64,000 nt of DNA from JACVRW01 sp963757815. Its GTDB lineage: Bacteria; Actinomycetota; Thermoleophilia; Solirubrobacterales; Thermoleophilaceae. Positions 8,046-16,288 of this stretch are shown in pieces. Below the pieces are notes generated by a model that was not told the DNA's origin, did no database searches, and saw nothing but the letters and a program-made list of their open reading frames with translations. Within the stretch, counting starts at the first letter, position 1; the number at the start of each line of letters is the position of its first letter. The DNA lies in contig CAVWSN010000008.1 of NCBI GenBank assembly GCA_963757815.1, positions 52,182 to 116,181 on the forward strand, given 5' to 3'. Position numbers and translations under genes: made by a program.

Positions 8046-8565
8046 GTCAAACAAAACTGGAGTGAGAAAGGTCACACGCCGGGCGGCGGCTGAGGAAGCA
8101 GCTGCTGCGCGGGCGGACGAGATCGCGCGCATGACGCGGCAGGCGCGTCTCTTCCAGATCGCCTCGGACAAGATGGACGACGCGTTCGGCCGCCTCGTCG
8201 GGATCAACACCACCGACCAGCGCTGCCTCGATCTCGTCGACGTGCACGGGGGCATGACGGCGGGGGAGCTGGCCGAGGCGGCGAGCCTCAGCCCCGGGGC
8301 CGTGACGACCGTGCTGGACAGGCTCGAGCGCATGGGCTTCGTCACGCGGACGCGCGACGAGACCGACCGGCGCCGCGTGATCGTCGAAATGACCGACAAG
8401 GCGAGGGAGCTCGCCGGGGCGGTCTATGGCCCGATCGCCGCCTATGCGCGGGAGTACATCGAGACGCTGTCGGACGAGGAGATCGCGGTGATCAACCGCT
8501 TCCTCGAGGCGGCCGTCGAGGTCAACGAGCGCCGGGCCCGCGAAATCAACGACGGCCAGGCCTGA
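8044..8565 (+). CDS. MarR-family transcriptional regulator
   Basis: 173 aa. The winged HTH is visible: MTAGELAEAASLSPGAVTTVLDRLERMGFVTR as the recognition region, then the wing DRRRVIVEM. The N-terminal 30 residues are a basic, Ala-rich extension. It is divergent from the DrrAB-like exporter, the standard arrangement for a ligand-responsive repressor of an efflux pump. The ATG at 8044 lies inside the right half of the shared palindrome, which suggests autoregulation and a very short leader. Confidence 0.9.
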   Translation: MSNKTGVRKVTRRAAAEEAAAARADEIARMTRQARLFQIASDKMDDAFGRLVGINTTDQRCLDLVDVHGGMTAGELAEAASLSPGAVTTVLDRLERMGFVTRTRDETDRRRVIVEMTDKARELAGAVYGPIAAYAREYIETLSDEEIAVINRFLEAAVEVNERRAREINDGQA

Positions 8566-8586
8566 GGAGGGCTACCCTCAGCGGAG

Positions 8587-8763
8587 GTGCTGGCGCTGCT
8601 CGCCCACTCCGGCCATCCTGTCTACGACCATCCGGCCATGGCCGCGATCGCCATTGCGGCGATCGTGATTCCACTGGTCGTGCTGGGCGTCGTGGGCCGG
8701 ATCTTCGTGCGCTCGGCCAAGGACGAGCGCGAGCGCGAGTCGACGACCCCCGGCGACCGCTGA
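8587..8763 (+). CDS. Small single-pass membrane protein, 58 aa
   Basis: The reading frame from GTG 8587 to TGA 8763 encodes an N-terminal His/Pro-rich stretch (SGHPVYDHPAM), one strong transmembrane helix (AAIAIAAIVIPLVVLGVVG) and a charged Arg/Glu tail. It sits 21 bases after marR. GAGGAGGG at the marR stop is a possible distant ribosome binding site, and GGAG directly abuts the GTG. An ATG at 8638 would keep the helix. Family unknown; read from the sequence and near the lower limit of confidence. Confidence 0.4.
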   Translation: MLALLAHSGHPVYDHPAMAAIAIAAIVIPLVVLGVVGRIFVRSAKDERERESTTPGDR

Positions 8764-8770
8764 GCCTCCG

Positions 8771-10030
8771 TCAGGCCGCGACCGTGTCGCCCGGCGCCTC
8801 GTCGAGCAGCGCCTTGGCCTCCTCCAGCTTGCGCTGGTAGTCCGCGCGCTGCATGCGCGAGACGACGAGCCGCTGGACCTGGGCCGTGCCCTCGAAGATC
8901 TGGTAGATCTTCGCGTCCCGGAACCACTTCTCCAGCGGGCAGTCGCTGGTCTGGGCGTAGGGGCCCACGAGATCCATGAGCGTCGTGGTGGCCCACATCG
9001 CCACGTCGCCCGCCTTCAGCTTCGACATCGAGCCCTGGCCGCCGGTCATCGGCACGCCGTTGCGGCCCATCCAGGCGGCGCGCCAGACGAGCAGCCGGGC
9101 CGCCTCGATCTCCGTGGCAACGTCGGCGAGCGTCTGCTGGATGCGCTGCTGGTCGAGCAGCGGCACGCCGTCCGCGGAGCGGCCCTCGAGGTAGCCGAGC
9201 GTCCATTCGTAGGCCGCCTGCGCGATGCCGAGCGCAGAGGCGCCCACCAGCGGACGGGTGAGCTCGAAGGTCGCGAGCGCGTTCGAGGAGCGCCCGGTCG
9301 ACTCGCCCGAGCGCGCCCGCTCGAGCTTGCGCTGCAGTTTCTCGTAGCCGCCGAGCAGGTGATCCATCGGCACGCGGCAGTCCTCGAGGATGACCTCCGT
9401 GGTCTGCGAGGCGCGGATGCCGAGCTTCGACTCCTTCTTGCCCATCGACAGGCCCGGAGTGCCCTTGGGGACGACGAACGAGGCCTGGCCGCGGTGGCCC
9501 AGGTCCTTGTCGACGGTCGCCACGACCACCGTGACATCCGCGATCCCGCCGTTGGTGATGAAGACCTTGGTGCCGTTGAGAACCCACTCGTCGCCGTCCA
9601 GCACCGCGGTGGTCCGCAGCGAGCGCACGTCGGAGCCGGCGCTCGGCTCGGTCACGGCATAGGCGCCGAGCTTGATCTCGTCCCCCTCGCCGAAGCACTC
9701 GGGGACCCAGCGCGCGATCTGCTCAGGGGTCCCGGATGAGGCGATTCCCGCCGCGGCGAGCGAGCCGCCCGAGATCGCGAGCGCGATGCCGGCGCAGCCG
9801 TAGTGGAGCTCCTCGGCGAAGATGCAGCCCATGATGCCGTCGGGGTCCGAGCCGACCTTGGTCAGCTGGTCCATCCCGTGCAGCCCCCACTCGCGCGCGG
9901 TCTTGATGACCTCCCACGGGACGCCCTCGTCGCGGTCGTACTTCGCGGCGACCGGCCGGATTACCTCCTCGGCGAACCTGCGACAGGTCCGCTGGAACTC
10001 GAGCTGTTCTTCATTGAGCCTGAAATCCAC
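8771..10030 (-). CDS. Acyl-CoA dehydrogenase
   Basis: 419 aa, full-length FAD-dependent acyl-CoA dehydrogenase catalysing the first step of beta-oxidation. The FAD/substrate motif AYAVTEPSAGSDV is present near residue 130 and the catalytic-base region IYQIFEGTAQVQRLVVSR near the C-terminus (Glu in FEGT). The start is GTG 10030 behind GGAGG. An 18-bp inverted repeat lies about 22 bases upstream and is shared with the thiolase/3HCDH promoter 9 kb away, so this gene probably belongs to the same TetR-type regulon. It converges with the small membrane protein gene. Confidence 0.93.
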   Translation of the reverse strand: MDFRLNEEQLEFQRTCRRFAEEVIRPVAAKYDRDEGVPWEVIKTAREWGLHGMDQLTKVGSDPDGIMGCIFAEELHYGCAGIALAISGGSLAAAGIASSGTPEQIARWVPECFGEGDEIKLGAYAVTEPSAGSDVRSLRTTAVLDGDEWVLNGTKVFITNGGIADVTVVVATVDKDLGHRGQASFVVPKGTPGLSMGKKESKLGIRASQTTEVILEDCRVPMDHLLGGYEKLQRKLERARSGESTGRSSNALATFELTRPLVGASALGIAQAAYEWTLGYLEGRSADGVPLLDQQRIQQTLADVATEIEAARLLVWRAAWMGRNGVPMTGGQGSMSKLKAGDVAMWATTTLMDLVGPYAQTSDCPLEKWFRDAKIYQIFEGTAQVQRLVVSRMQRADYQRKLEEAKALLDEAPGDTVAA

Positions 10031-10051
10031 GCTTATCGGGCCTCCACGCCA

Positions 10052-10069
10052 ATTGACTGACTAGTCAAT
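10052..10069. promoter_or_regulatory. TetR-like operator, copy 1
   Basis: ATTGACTGACTAGTCAAT is a perfect 7-4-7 inverted repeat (ATTGACT, spacer GACT, AGTCAAT) upstream of the acyl-CoA dehydrogenase. A near-identical copy is at 19221-19238 between the thiolase and 3-hydroxyacyl-CoA dehydrogenase genes. Length and symmetry suit a TetR-family dimer. The regulator is not identified; the TetR gene in this window has a different palindrome at its own promoter. Confidence 0.65.
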
Positions 10070-10123
10070 CGTACGCTACCCCGGCGGTTTTCGCCTGCGG
10101 TTCTGGCTATCGTCAAGTCGGCA

Positions 10124-11368
10124 TTGCGCCGCCTTCTCGCCCTCCTGCTGGTCCTTCCCGTGGCCCTCTCCGGCTGCAGCCTCGGCGACGAGGACCCGCC
10201 TCCGCCGCAGGTCGGCGTGAAGGCCGAGGACGAGCAGGCGGCTGAGGAGCTCGGCTTCCCCACGAGCGCCACCCGCAACACGGTCAGGGTCGGCGGAGGC
10301 GACGCCGCGGCCGACGCGGCGGGCGTGGCGAACGCGCTCTACCCGGCCACGGGCGACTCCGACCGCCCGACCGCGGTGGTGCTGGTCGACCAGGAGGACT
10401 GGGTCTCGGGGATCGCCGCCTCGGTGCTCACCGGGCCGCCGATCGGGGCGCCGATCCTCCTCTCCGACGGCGACGAGCTGCCGGCGGTGACCGAGGACAC
10501 CCTCGAGCGTCTCGACCCGAAGGGATCGGATCTCTCGAAGGACGCCCAGGTGATCCGCATCGGGCCGGACGTCGCGCGCCCCGAGGGCTTCAGGCCCGCC
10601 TTGATCCCGGGCGACAACACCTTCGAGCGGGCGGCGGCCATCGACCGCTTCTTCTCCGCGGCGCGCGGCAAGCCCTCGAACGACGTCCTCCTCTACTCGG
10701 GCGAGCAGCCGGAATGGGCGATGCCGGCCGCCGCGTGGGCCGCCCGCTCCGGCGACTCCGTCCTGCCGGTGAGGGCCGACTCCGTGCCGGCGCCGATCCT
10801 CGAGTCGATCCGCGCGCACGAGCGGCCTAACGTGTTCGTCCTCGGTCCCAAGCGCGTGATCTCGGAGCGGGTGGTGCGCCAGCTCGAGGGCAAGGGTCCG
10901 GCACGGACGGTCGAGCGCATCGAGGGGCCGACGCCGGTCGAGAACGCGATCGCGTTCGCGCGCTATGAGAAGGGCGATTTCGGCTGGGGTGTCGTGGTGC
11001 CGGGCTACAACTTCGCGCTGGCGAACGTCTCGCGCCCGCTCGACGCGGCGGCCGCCGCCGCGCTGGCCACGCGCGGGGTCTTCGCCCCACTGCTCCTGAC
11101 CGACGATGCCGCGCGGCTGCCCAAGCCGCTCGAGGAGTACTTCCTCAGCGTCCAACCGGGCTACGAGGACGACCCGGGCGAGGCGGTCTACAACCGCGCC
11201 TGGATCCTCGGCGACGACGACGCGGTGTCGGTCGAGGAGCAGGCGCAGCTCGACGCGATCACCGAGCTCATCCCGGTCCAGGCGACCGCACCTAGGCTGC
11301 ACGTAGGATTCCGCGCGCATGTCCGAGTACGAGCGCCCCGACCGCTCCGTGCGCGAGCCGACCGTTGA
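10124..11368 (+). CDS. Lipoprotein with cell-wall-binding-repeat-2-like domains
   Basis: About 414 aa starting at TTG 10124 with a lipoprotein signal (LRRLLALLLVLPVALSGC). The body is built of Rossmann-like repeats with patterns such as RVGGGDAAADAAGVANALYP, TAVVLVDQEDWVSGIAA and APILLSDGDELPA, which resemble the cell wall binding repeat 2 (CWB2) fold of surface proteins. A surface-anchored, possibly sensory or wall-attached role is inferred. The last 17 codons overlap the next gene by 50 bases, so the true stop should be checked. It is divergent from the acyl-CoA dehydrogenase. Confidence 0.7.
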   Translation: MRRLLALLLVLPVALSGCSLGDEDPPPPQVGVKAEDEQAAEELGFPTSATRNTVRVGGGDAAADAAGVANALYPATGDSDRPTAVVLVDQEDWVSGIAASVLTGPPIGAPILLSDGDELPAVTEDTLERLDPKGSDLSKDAQVIRIGPDVARPEGFRPALIPGDNTFERAAAIDRFFSAARGKPSNDVLLYSGEQPEWAMPAAAWAARSGDSVLPVRADSVPAPILESIRAHERPNVFVLGPKRVISERVVRQLEGKGPARTVERIEGPTPVENAIAFARYEKGDFGWGVVVPGYNFALANVSRPLDAAAAAALATRGVFAPLLLTDDAARLPKPLEEYFLSVQPGYEDDPGEAVYNRAWILGDDDAVSVEEQAQLDAITELIPVQATAPRLHVGFRAHVRVRAPRPLRARADR

Positions 11369-11588
11369 GGACGTCCGCCAGCTGATGGGCGCCTCGACTC
11401 CGCACTTCGCGCTGCAGCTCCGAAACCGCATCCGGAACCTGATCGCCGGCCTGCCCGAAGGCCACCCGGCGCGCGTGGAGGGCGAACGGGAGATCGCCCG
11501 CCTGGACCAGATCGCGCTCGGCTCCGAGCGCCGCGGGCCGATCCAGCCCGGCGAGCACGGGCTCCCGAGCTACCGCGGCCCGGACTGA
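11319..11588 (+). CDS. Conserved hypothetical protein, 89 aa
   Basis: Soluble, charged protein starting MSEYERPDRSVREPTVEDVRQLMGASTPHF. The middle (LQLRNRIRNLIAGLPEGHPARVEGEREIARLDQIALG) is predicted as two amphipathic helices, and the C-terminus is Gly/Pro-rich. I do not recognise a family with certainty. The start overlaps the upstream lipoprotein frame by 50 bases, and a stress-like gene follows after about 80 bases. Codon use is like its neighbours, supporting a real gene. Confidence 0.6.
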   Translation: MSEYERPDRSVREPTVEDVRQLMGASTPHFALQLRNRIRNLIAGLPEGHPARVEGEREIARLDQIALGSERRGPIQPGEHGLPSYRGPD

Positions 11589-11665
11589 CCCGCCGGACTG
11601 CGTCCCTTTTGCGGCGCGTCGGGCCGCGCTACTCTCGTAACAGGCGCCACGAGCAAGGAGAGGCA

Positions 11666-12130
11666 ATGGCTTGGGAGTTCAGCGTGCTGGTCGTAGCGAA
11701 CGTGACCGCGAGCTCCGATGAGCTGCTCGAGGCCATGCGCGAGCGCGCGGGGCAGGGCGCCTGCCGCTTCACCCTTCTCATCCCGGCAAGCGGGGCGGAG
11801 GCGCGCACGCGGCTCGAGAACGCCCTCGAGCGGATGCGAGGCGCCGGCCTCGAGAGCGTGTCGGGGCAGGTGGGCGATCCCGATCCGGTCGTGGCCGTGA
11901 TGGAGGCGTGGGATCCGATGAAGTTCGACGAGATCCTGGTCTCGACTCTCCCCACGGGCAGCTCGCGCTGGCTCGGCCTCGACCTGCCGCACCGGCTCGA
12001 AAAGCTGACCGCCGTTCCCGTACGGCACGTGATCTCGCACCCGCGGCCCGAAGTCCAGACGAGCCCGGCGCCCGAGCACGAGCGCCACGGGGTGCTCGCG
12101 CCGCTCGCAGCGGTGTTTACGCGGCGCTGA
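11666..12130 (+). CDS. Universal-stress-protein-like hypothetical protein
   Basis: 154 aa from ATG 11666, preceded by AAGGAGAGG. The fold pattern is a Rossmann-like alpha/beta domain: FSVLVVANVTASSDELLEAM, then FTLLIPASG, then FDEILVSTLPTGSSRWLGLDLPHRLEK, then PVRHVISH. The STLPTGSSRWLGLDLP segment resembles the C-terminal part of UspA-like and permease-associated domains. Role unknown. Its 3' end overlaps the convergent acyl-CoA dehydrogenase by 14 bases. Confidence 0.65.
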   Translation: MAWEFSVLVVANVTASSDELLEAMRERAGQGACRFTLLIPASGAEARTRLENALERMRGAGLESVSGQVGDPDPVVAVMEAWDPMKFDEILVSTLPTGSSRWLGLDLPHRLEKLTAVPVRHVISHPRPEVQTSPAPEHERHGVLAPLAAVFTRR

Positions 12131-13175
12131 GGTCCTGCGCCGCCGGCTCGGCCGGCTTCACGGGAACCGGATTCGCGGAATTCAGGCCGGACAGCTGGGC
12201 CACCCGCTCGCGATGCTCGGCCGCCGAGCCGAACATGAGCCCGTTCGCCTTCGCCCGCTTGAGGAAGAAGTGGAGGTCGTGCTCCCAGGTGAAGCCGATG
12301 CCGCCGTGGACCTGCAGTGACGACGTGCACACGCGCCAAGCCGCGTCGGACGCGTAGGCCTTGGCCATCGAGGCGGCCTGGCCGAGCGACTCCGGCTCGG
12401 CGTCCGCGCACCAGGCCGCGTAGTACGCGGCGGAGCGCGAGCTTTCCACCTCGAGCAGCATCTGGGCGCAGCGGTGCGAGACGGCCTGGTAGGAGCCGAT
12501 CGGGCGGTCGAACTGCTTGCGGTCGCGCGCGTATTCGACGGCCATCTCCATCGCCCGCTGCGCCACGCCCACGTTCTCCGCCGCCAGCGCCGCGCAGATC
12601 CGGTCGAGCGCCGGCCCCGGATCGGCCACCAGGGGGTCGCCGCTCTCGGCGCGCACGCGGCCGAAGCGCCGGGTCGCGTCCAGGGTCTCGAACGGCTCGA
12701 CCTGGGCGCTGTCCCGCTCGACGACGAAGCCCTGTCCCTGCCCGGCTAGCACGATCAGGTCGGCACTGTCCGCGTCCGGCACCAGCCGGGCCTCACCGTC
12801 CTTCCAGTGTCCGACGGTGCCGCGCAGCTCGCCCGCGGCCAGGCCCGGAAGCCAGCGCGCCTTCTGCTCGTCCGAGCCCGCGAACTGCAGCGCCAGGCCG
12901 GCGGCGACGGTCGAGAGGAAAGGCACCGGTGCGAGCGCGTAGCCGAGCTCCTCCATGAGGATGATCAGCTCGACCGTCCCGAGCTCCTGGCCGCCGTGCT
13001 CCTCGCCCATGAAGATGCCGGCCCAGCCGAGCTCGCACATCTCCTTCCACGCGTCGTCGTCGTACGCCTTCGATTCCGCCAGCTCGCGAACGTGCTCGAG
13101 CTTGAAGCGCGCCGAGAGGAACTCGCTTGCGGTCCGCTTGATCGCCTGTTGGTCGTCCGAGAAGTCGAAGTTCAT
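12117..13175 (-). CDS. Acyl-CoA dehydrogenase, non-catalytic-type partner (FadE18/27/28-like)
   Basis: 352 aa, shorter than classical enzymes. The start MNFDFSDDQQAIKRTASEFLS and the terminal block VHGGIGFTWEHDLHFFLKRAKAN are those of the second subunit of heteromeric alpha2beta2 acyl-CoA dehydrogenases used in actinobacteria for sterol side chains and other bulky acyl-CoAs. The usual YEGT catalytic glutamate region is absent, as expected for that subunit. It is transcribed after the partner at 13227-14363, with 51 bases between them that contain a 33-nt hairpin repeat. Pairing is inferred from adjacency and length. Confidence 0.87.
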   Translation of the reverse strand: MNFDFSDDQQAIKRTASEFLSARFKLEHVRELAESKAYDDDAWKEMCELGWAGIFMGEEHGGQELGTVELIILMEELGYALAPVPFLSTVAAGLALQFAGSDEQKARWLPGLAAGELRGTVGHWKDGEARLVPDADSADLIVLAGQGQGFVVERDSAQVEPFETLDATRRFGRVRAESGDPLVADPGPALDRICAALAAENVGVAQRAMEMAVEYARDRKQFDRPIGSYQAVSHRCAQMLLEVESSRSAAYYAAWCADAEPESLGQAASMAKAYASDAAWRVCTSSLQVHGGIGFTWEHDLHFFLKRAKANGLMFGSAAEHRERVAQLSGLNSANPVPVKPAEPAAQDLSAA

Positions 13176-13186
13176 TTGATTCCTTT

Positions 13187-13219
13187 CCCTGCGCAGCCGG
13201 CCGAGCCGGCTGCTTCGGG
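13187..13219 (-). repeat. 33-nt hairpin repeat, copy 1 (in fadE pair)
   Basis: Contains a perfect 9-bp stem, GCAGCCGGC / GCCGGCTGC, around a CGA loop. The 33 nt are identical to the copy at 19122-19154 upstream of the thiolase. Here it lies between two acyl-CoA dehydrogenase genes, 11 bases before the ATG of the downstream one, and ends at the edge of its ribosome binding region. Confidence 0.85.
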
Positions 13220-13226
13220 CCTCCCT

Positions 13227-14363
13227 CTATCGCAGCTTCGGCAGGCCGAGCACCCGCTCGGCGATGATGTTCTTGAGGATCTCGGTGGTGCCGCCCTCGA
13301 TCGAGTTCGCGCGCGAGCGCAGCAGGCGGTAGGTCCAGCGCGAGTCCCAGTCCGCGCCGTCCTCGCCGAGGATGTCGACGGCGAGCTCCGTGAGCGCCTG
13401 GTTGATCTCGCCCCACTGCCACTTCGGCAGCGAGCCCTCGGGGCCCGGCACCCCCCGCTTCATGATCTGCGTCAGGCCGCGCCACGAGTTCAGGCGCAGC
13501 AGCTCGACCTCGATCGTCAGCTGCGCGATCCGCTGCCGGATCACCGGGTCGTCGGCCATGCCGCGCTCGCGGGCGAGCTCCGTCACGTCCTGGAGCGCGA
13601 TCCTGACGCCGGCCGCCGCCGAGGCGCCGAGCCCCGCGCGCTCGTTCATGAGCGTCGTGATCGCGACCGCCCAGCCGTTGCCCACGCCCCCCACGACGTT
13701 CTCGTCGGGGATGCGCGCTTCCTCGATGAAGAGCTCGTTGAACTCCGGCTCGCCGGTGATCTGGCGGAGGGGCCGCACCTGCACGGCCTCCTGCTCCATG
13801 TCCATGATGAAGTAGGTGATGCCCTGGTGCTTCGGCACATCGGGGTCGGTGCGCGCCACGAGCATGCACCACTTCGCCTTGTGCGCATAGGTCGTCCAGA
13901 CCTTCTGCCCTGTCACGATCCACTCGCCGTTCGACTTGACCGCGCGGGTCTTCAGCGAGGCCAGGTCCGAGCCCGACTCCGGCTCCGAGAAGCCCTGGCA
14001 CCAGATCTCGTCGCCCGTCAGGATCGGCTGGAGCAAGCGCTCCTTCTGCTCGTCCGTGCCGTGGTGGATCACCACCGGACCGCCCATCACGAGGCCCAGG
14101 AGGTTCACCGGCTGGGGCGCCCGGGCGCGCGCCATCTCCTCGCCGAAGAGCGCCTGTTCGACCAGCGTCGCGCCGCGGCCTCCGTACTCCTTGGGCCAGG
14201 CGAAGCCGGCGTAGCCGGCGTCGTACAGCTTGCGCTGCCACGTCCGGCGGTGGTCGAACGCCGCATCCTCACCCGGCGGATCCTCGCCCGGGTGGTTGTC
14301 GGCCAGCCAGGCGCGCAGCTCGTCGCGGAACGCCTCTTCGGAGGGCGAGAGGGTCAGGTCCAT
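13227..14363 (-). CDS. Acyl-CoA dehydrogenase, catalytic-type subunit (FadE17/26/29-like)
   Basis: 378 aa from ATG 14363. N-terminus MDLTLSPSEEAFRDELRAWLADN, FAD-binding motif WCQGFSEPESGSDLASL near residue 125, and C-terminal SIEGGTTEILKNIIAERVLGLPK holding the glutamate region. Together with the 352-aa partner downstream it looks like the FadE26/27 or FadE28/29 type of two-subunit dehydrogenase. The -10 box TACATT sits 8 bases upstream of the ATG and overlaps a TGTAC-N6-GTACA palindrome shared with the divergent TetR gene, so repression by that TetR protein is likely. Confidence 0.9.
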   Translation of the reverse strand: MDLTLSPSEEAFRDELRAWLADNHPGEDPPGEDAAFDHRRTWQRKLYDAGYAGFAWPKEYGGRGATLVEQALFGEEMARARAPQPVNLLGLVMGGPVVIHHGTDEQKERLLQPILTGDEIWCQGFSEPESGSDLASLKTRAVKSNGEWIVTGQKVWTTYAHKAKWCMLVARTDPDVPKHQGITYFIMDMEQEAVQVRPLRQITGEPEFNELFIEEARIPDENVVGGVGNGWAVAITTLMNERAGLGASAAAGVRIALQDVTELARERGMADDPVIRQRIAQLTIEVELLRLNSWRGLTQIMKRGVPGPEGSLPKWQWGEINQALTELAVDILGEDGADWDSRWTYRLLRSRANSIEGGTTEILKNIIAERVLGLPKLR

Positions 14364-14373
14364 GGCGCGGTAA

Positions 14374-14389
14374 TGTACCAGCCCGTACA
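14374..14389. promoter_or_regulatory. TetR autoregulatory operator between fadE and tetR
   Basis: TGTACCAGCCCGTACA is a perfect TGTAC-N6-GTACA palindrome. It overlaps the reverse-strand -10 box TACATT (14372-14377) of the acyl-CoA dehydrogenase and ends 4 bases before the GTG start proposed for tetR. Confidence 0.65.
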
Positions 14390-14393
14390 CAAG

Positions 14394-15116
14394 GTGAGCT
14401 CCGAAGCAGCCGACATTCCCCGCCGCCTCCCGCGCGGCACCCACGGACTCGACCCCGAGCTGGTGGCCGCGTCGCAGCGGACGCGCCTGCTCGAGGCCGT
14501 GGGGAGGGCGGTCGCGGACAAGGGCTACGCGGCCGCGACCATCGACGACGTCGTTCGCGGCGCGGGCGTCTCGAAGAAGACCTTCTACGAGCACTTCCGC
14601 GACAAGGAGGACTGCTTCCTCGCCGCCTACGAGACCGCCGCCGACCAGCTCTTCGAACGCGTCCGCGAGGCCCAGCGGGGCCCCGAGGGCTGGCTCGAGC
14701 GCACGCGCGCGGGCATCGTCGAATACCTGCGCTGGCTCGCCGCTGAGCCGGCGCTCGCGCGGGTCTTCCTGATCGAGGTGGCCGCCGCCGGCCCGCGTGC
14801 CGCCGAGCGCCGCGAGCGCCTGCGCGACCGCTACGCCGACCGGATGCGGACGCTCCAGGACGAGGCACGAGCGGAGATCCCGGGGCTTCCGGAGCTCCCC
14901 GGCGAGGTCTTCCAGGCTGTCGTGGCCGCCGTCGACGACCTCGTGGTCCGCCGGATCAGGGAGGGCGGAGCCGCGGACCTCTCGCAGCTGGAGCCGACAC
15001 TGCTCTACCTGCAGGTCGCGCTCTTCGCGGGGCCCCGGGCGGCGGCGGAGTCGGCCGGCTTCGCGTCGACTAGTAGCTCTTCGGCAGCCCCAGCGAGTGC
15101 TCGGCCACGTAGTTGA
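14394..15116 (+). CDS. TetR-family transcriptional regulator
   Basis: 240 aa from GTG 14394. The TetR HTH is clear: YAAATIDDVVRGAGVSKKTFYEHFRDKEDCF, followed by a helical ligand domain with Arg/Glu-rich segments. I preferred GTG 14394 over ATG 14373 because the latter lies inside the operator palindrome. The gene is divergent from the fadE pair and very likely represses it in response to an acyl-CoA or related ligand (family-based inference). The last 47 bases overlap the convergent acyl-CoA dehydrogenase gene. Confidence 0.88.
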   Translation: MSSEAADIPRRLPRGTHGLDPELVAASQRTRLLEAVGRAVADKGYAAATIDDVVRGAGVSKKTFYEHFRDKEDCFLAAYETAADQLFERVREAQRGPEGWLERTRAGIVEYLRWLAAEPALARVFLIEVAAAGPRAAERRERLRDRYADRMRTLQDEARAEIPGLPELPGEVFQAVVAAVDDLVVRRIREGGAADLSQLEPTLLYLQVALFAGPRAAAESAGFASTSSSSAAPASARPRS

Positions 15117-16248
15117 GGATCATCTCCCTCGACACCGGAGCCGTGCGGGTGAGGCGCACGCCCCACCACATGTCGGATAGCCCGTACTCGAGCGCGAAGC
15201 CGTTGCCGCCGTGCGTCTGGATGGCGCGGTCGACGCAGCGGATCGCCGCCTCGGCGGCGGCGTACTTGGCCATGTTGGAGGCCTCGCCCGCCCCGGGCGC
15301 GCCGGCGTCGTAGAGCGCGCACGCCTTCTGCGTCATGAGCTTGGCGAGCTCGAGCTCGATCTTGGCCTCGGCCAGCGGGTGGGCTATGCCCTGATGGGTG
15401 CCGATCGGCGCGCTCCACACCTGGCGCTCGCCCGCGTATGCCGCGGCCTTCTCGAGGGCGCGCCGCCCCGCGCCGCAGGCGATCGCCGCCCCCATGATCC
15501 GTTCCGGGTTGAGCCCGTCGAACACCGGGCCAAGCCCGCCACCCTCGCCCCCGATCAGGCGCTCCTCCTCGAGCTCCACGTCGTCGAAGAACAGCGTCCA
15601 CTGCTTGTCCGGGCCCAGGTAGGGCATCGGGATCTCGTCGCGCGTGAAGCCCGGCGTGTCGACGTCCACGATCGCGAGCGAGGGCAGTCCGAGCGAGCCG
15701 TCCGGCAGCCGGCTGCGGGCCACCACGAGCACGGCGTCCGAGTGCTCGACTCCAGAGATGTAGGTCTTCTGGCCGTTGAGCACGAACCGGTCGCCGCGGC
15801 GCTCGACCGAGGTCGCGAGGTTGTGCGAGTTCGTCCCGGCGTCGGGCTCGGTGATCGCGAAGGCGATCTTCGTGCTGCCGGCGGCGATGCCGCGCAGCCA
15901 GCGGTCGTTCTGGGCGTCGGTCCCGTGGCGCGCGAGGATGTTTCCGACGATCGCGGGCGACACCACGATCAGCAGGAGCGACTTGCCGGCCGCCGCGATC
16001 TCCTCGCCGACCGCCGCGAGCCCGCTCATGCCGAGCCCTCCGCCGCCCCACTCCTCGGGGAGGTTGACGCCGAGGTAGCCCTTCCCGGCCAGCGCGTCCC
16101 ATAGCTCGGTCGGCGGCTCGCCGGCGGCGTGCTTGCGGCGGGAGTAGTCCTCCGGGAACTCGTCGCAGATGCCGCGCACCGTGGCGCGGATCTGGCGCTC
16201 CTCATCGGAGGGAATGAGCCGGAGCACGGCCTCGGTGGCGATCGTCAT
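15070..16248 (-). CDS. Acyl-CoA dehydrogenase
   Basis: About 392 aa starting at ATG 16248 (MTIATEAVLRLIP), with an alternative start 18 bases upstream. FAD motif IAFAITEPDAGTNSHNLAT near residue 130; C-terminal QTHGGNGFALEYGLSDMWWGVRLTRTAPVSREMILNYV and the typical end AEHSLGLPKSY. It is the last gene of a thiolase-kinase-dehydrogenase run on the reverse strand (40 bases after the kinase), which points to beta-oxidation of a branched or unusual acyl-CoA. Substrate unknown. Confidence 0.92.
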   Translation of the reverse strand: MTIATEAVLRLIPSDEERQIRATVRGICDEFPEDYSRRKHAAGEPPTELWDALAGKGYLGVNLPEEWGGGGLGMSGLAAVGEEIAAAGKSLLLIVVSPAIVGNILARHGTDAQNDRWLRGIAAGSTKIAFAITEPDAGTNSHNLATSVERRGDRFVLNGQKTYISGVEHSDAVLVVARSRLPDGSLGLPSLAIVDVDTPGFTRDEIPMPYLGPDKQWTLFFDDVELEEERLIGGEGGGLGPVFDGLNPERIMGAAIACGAGRRALEKAAAYAGERQVWSAPIGTHQGIAHPLAEAKIELELAKLMTQKACALYDAGAPGAGEASNMAKYAAAEAAIRCVDRAIQTHGGNGFALEYGLSDMWWGVRLTRTAPVSREMILNYVAEHSLGLPKSY

Positions 16249-16288
16249 GGGCGCATAGGATGCCACCGTGCGCGTGCCCGCCTGACCG

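Noticed and set aside
12807..14373. Long forward-strand open frame ahead of tetR (over 500 codons)
   Set aside because: It lies opposite two clear acyl-CoA dehydrogenase genes and has only their mirror composition; the TetR domain starts at about 14394.
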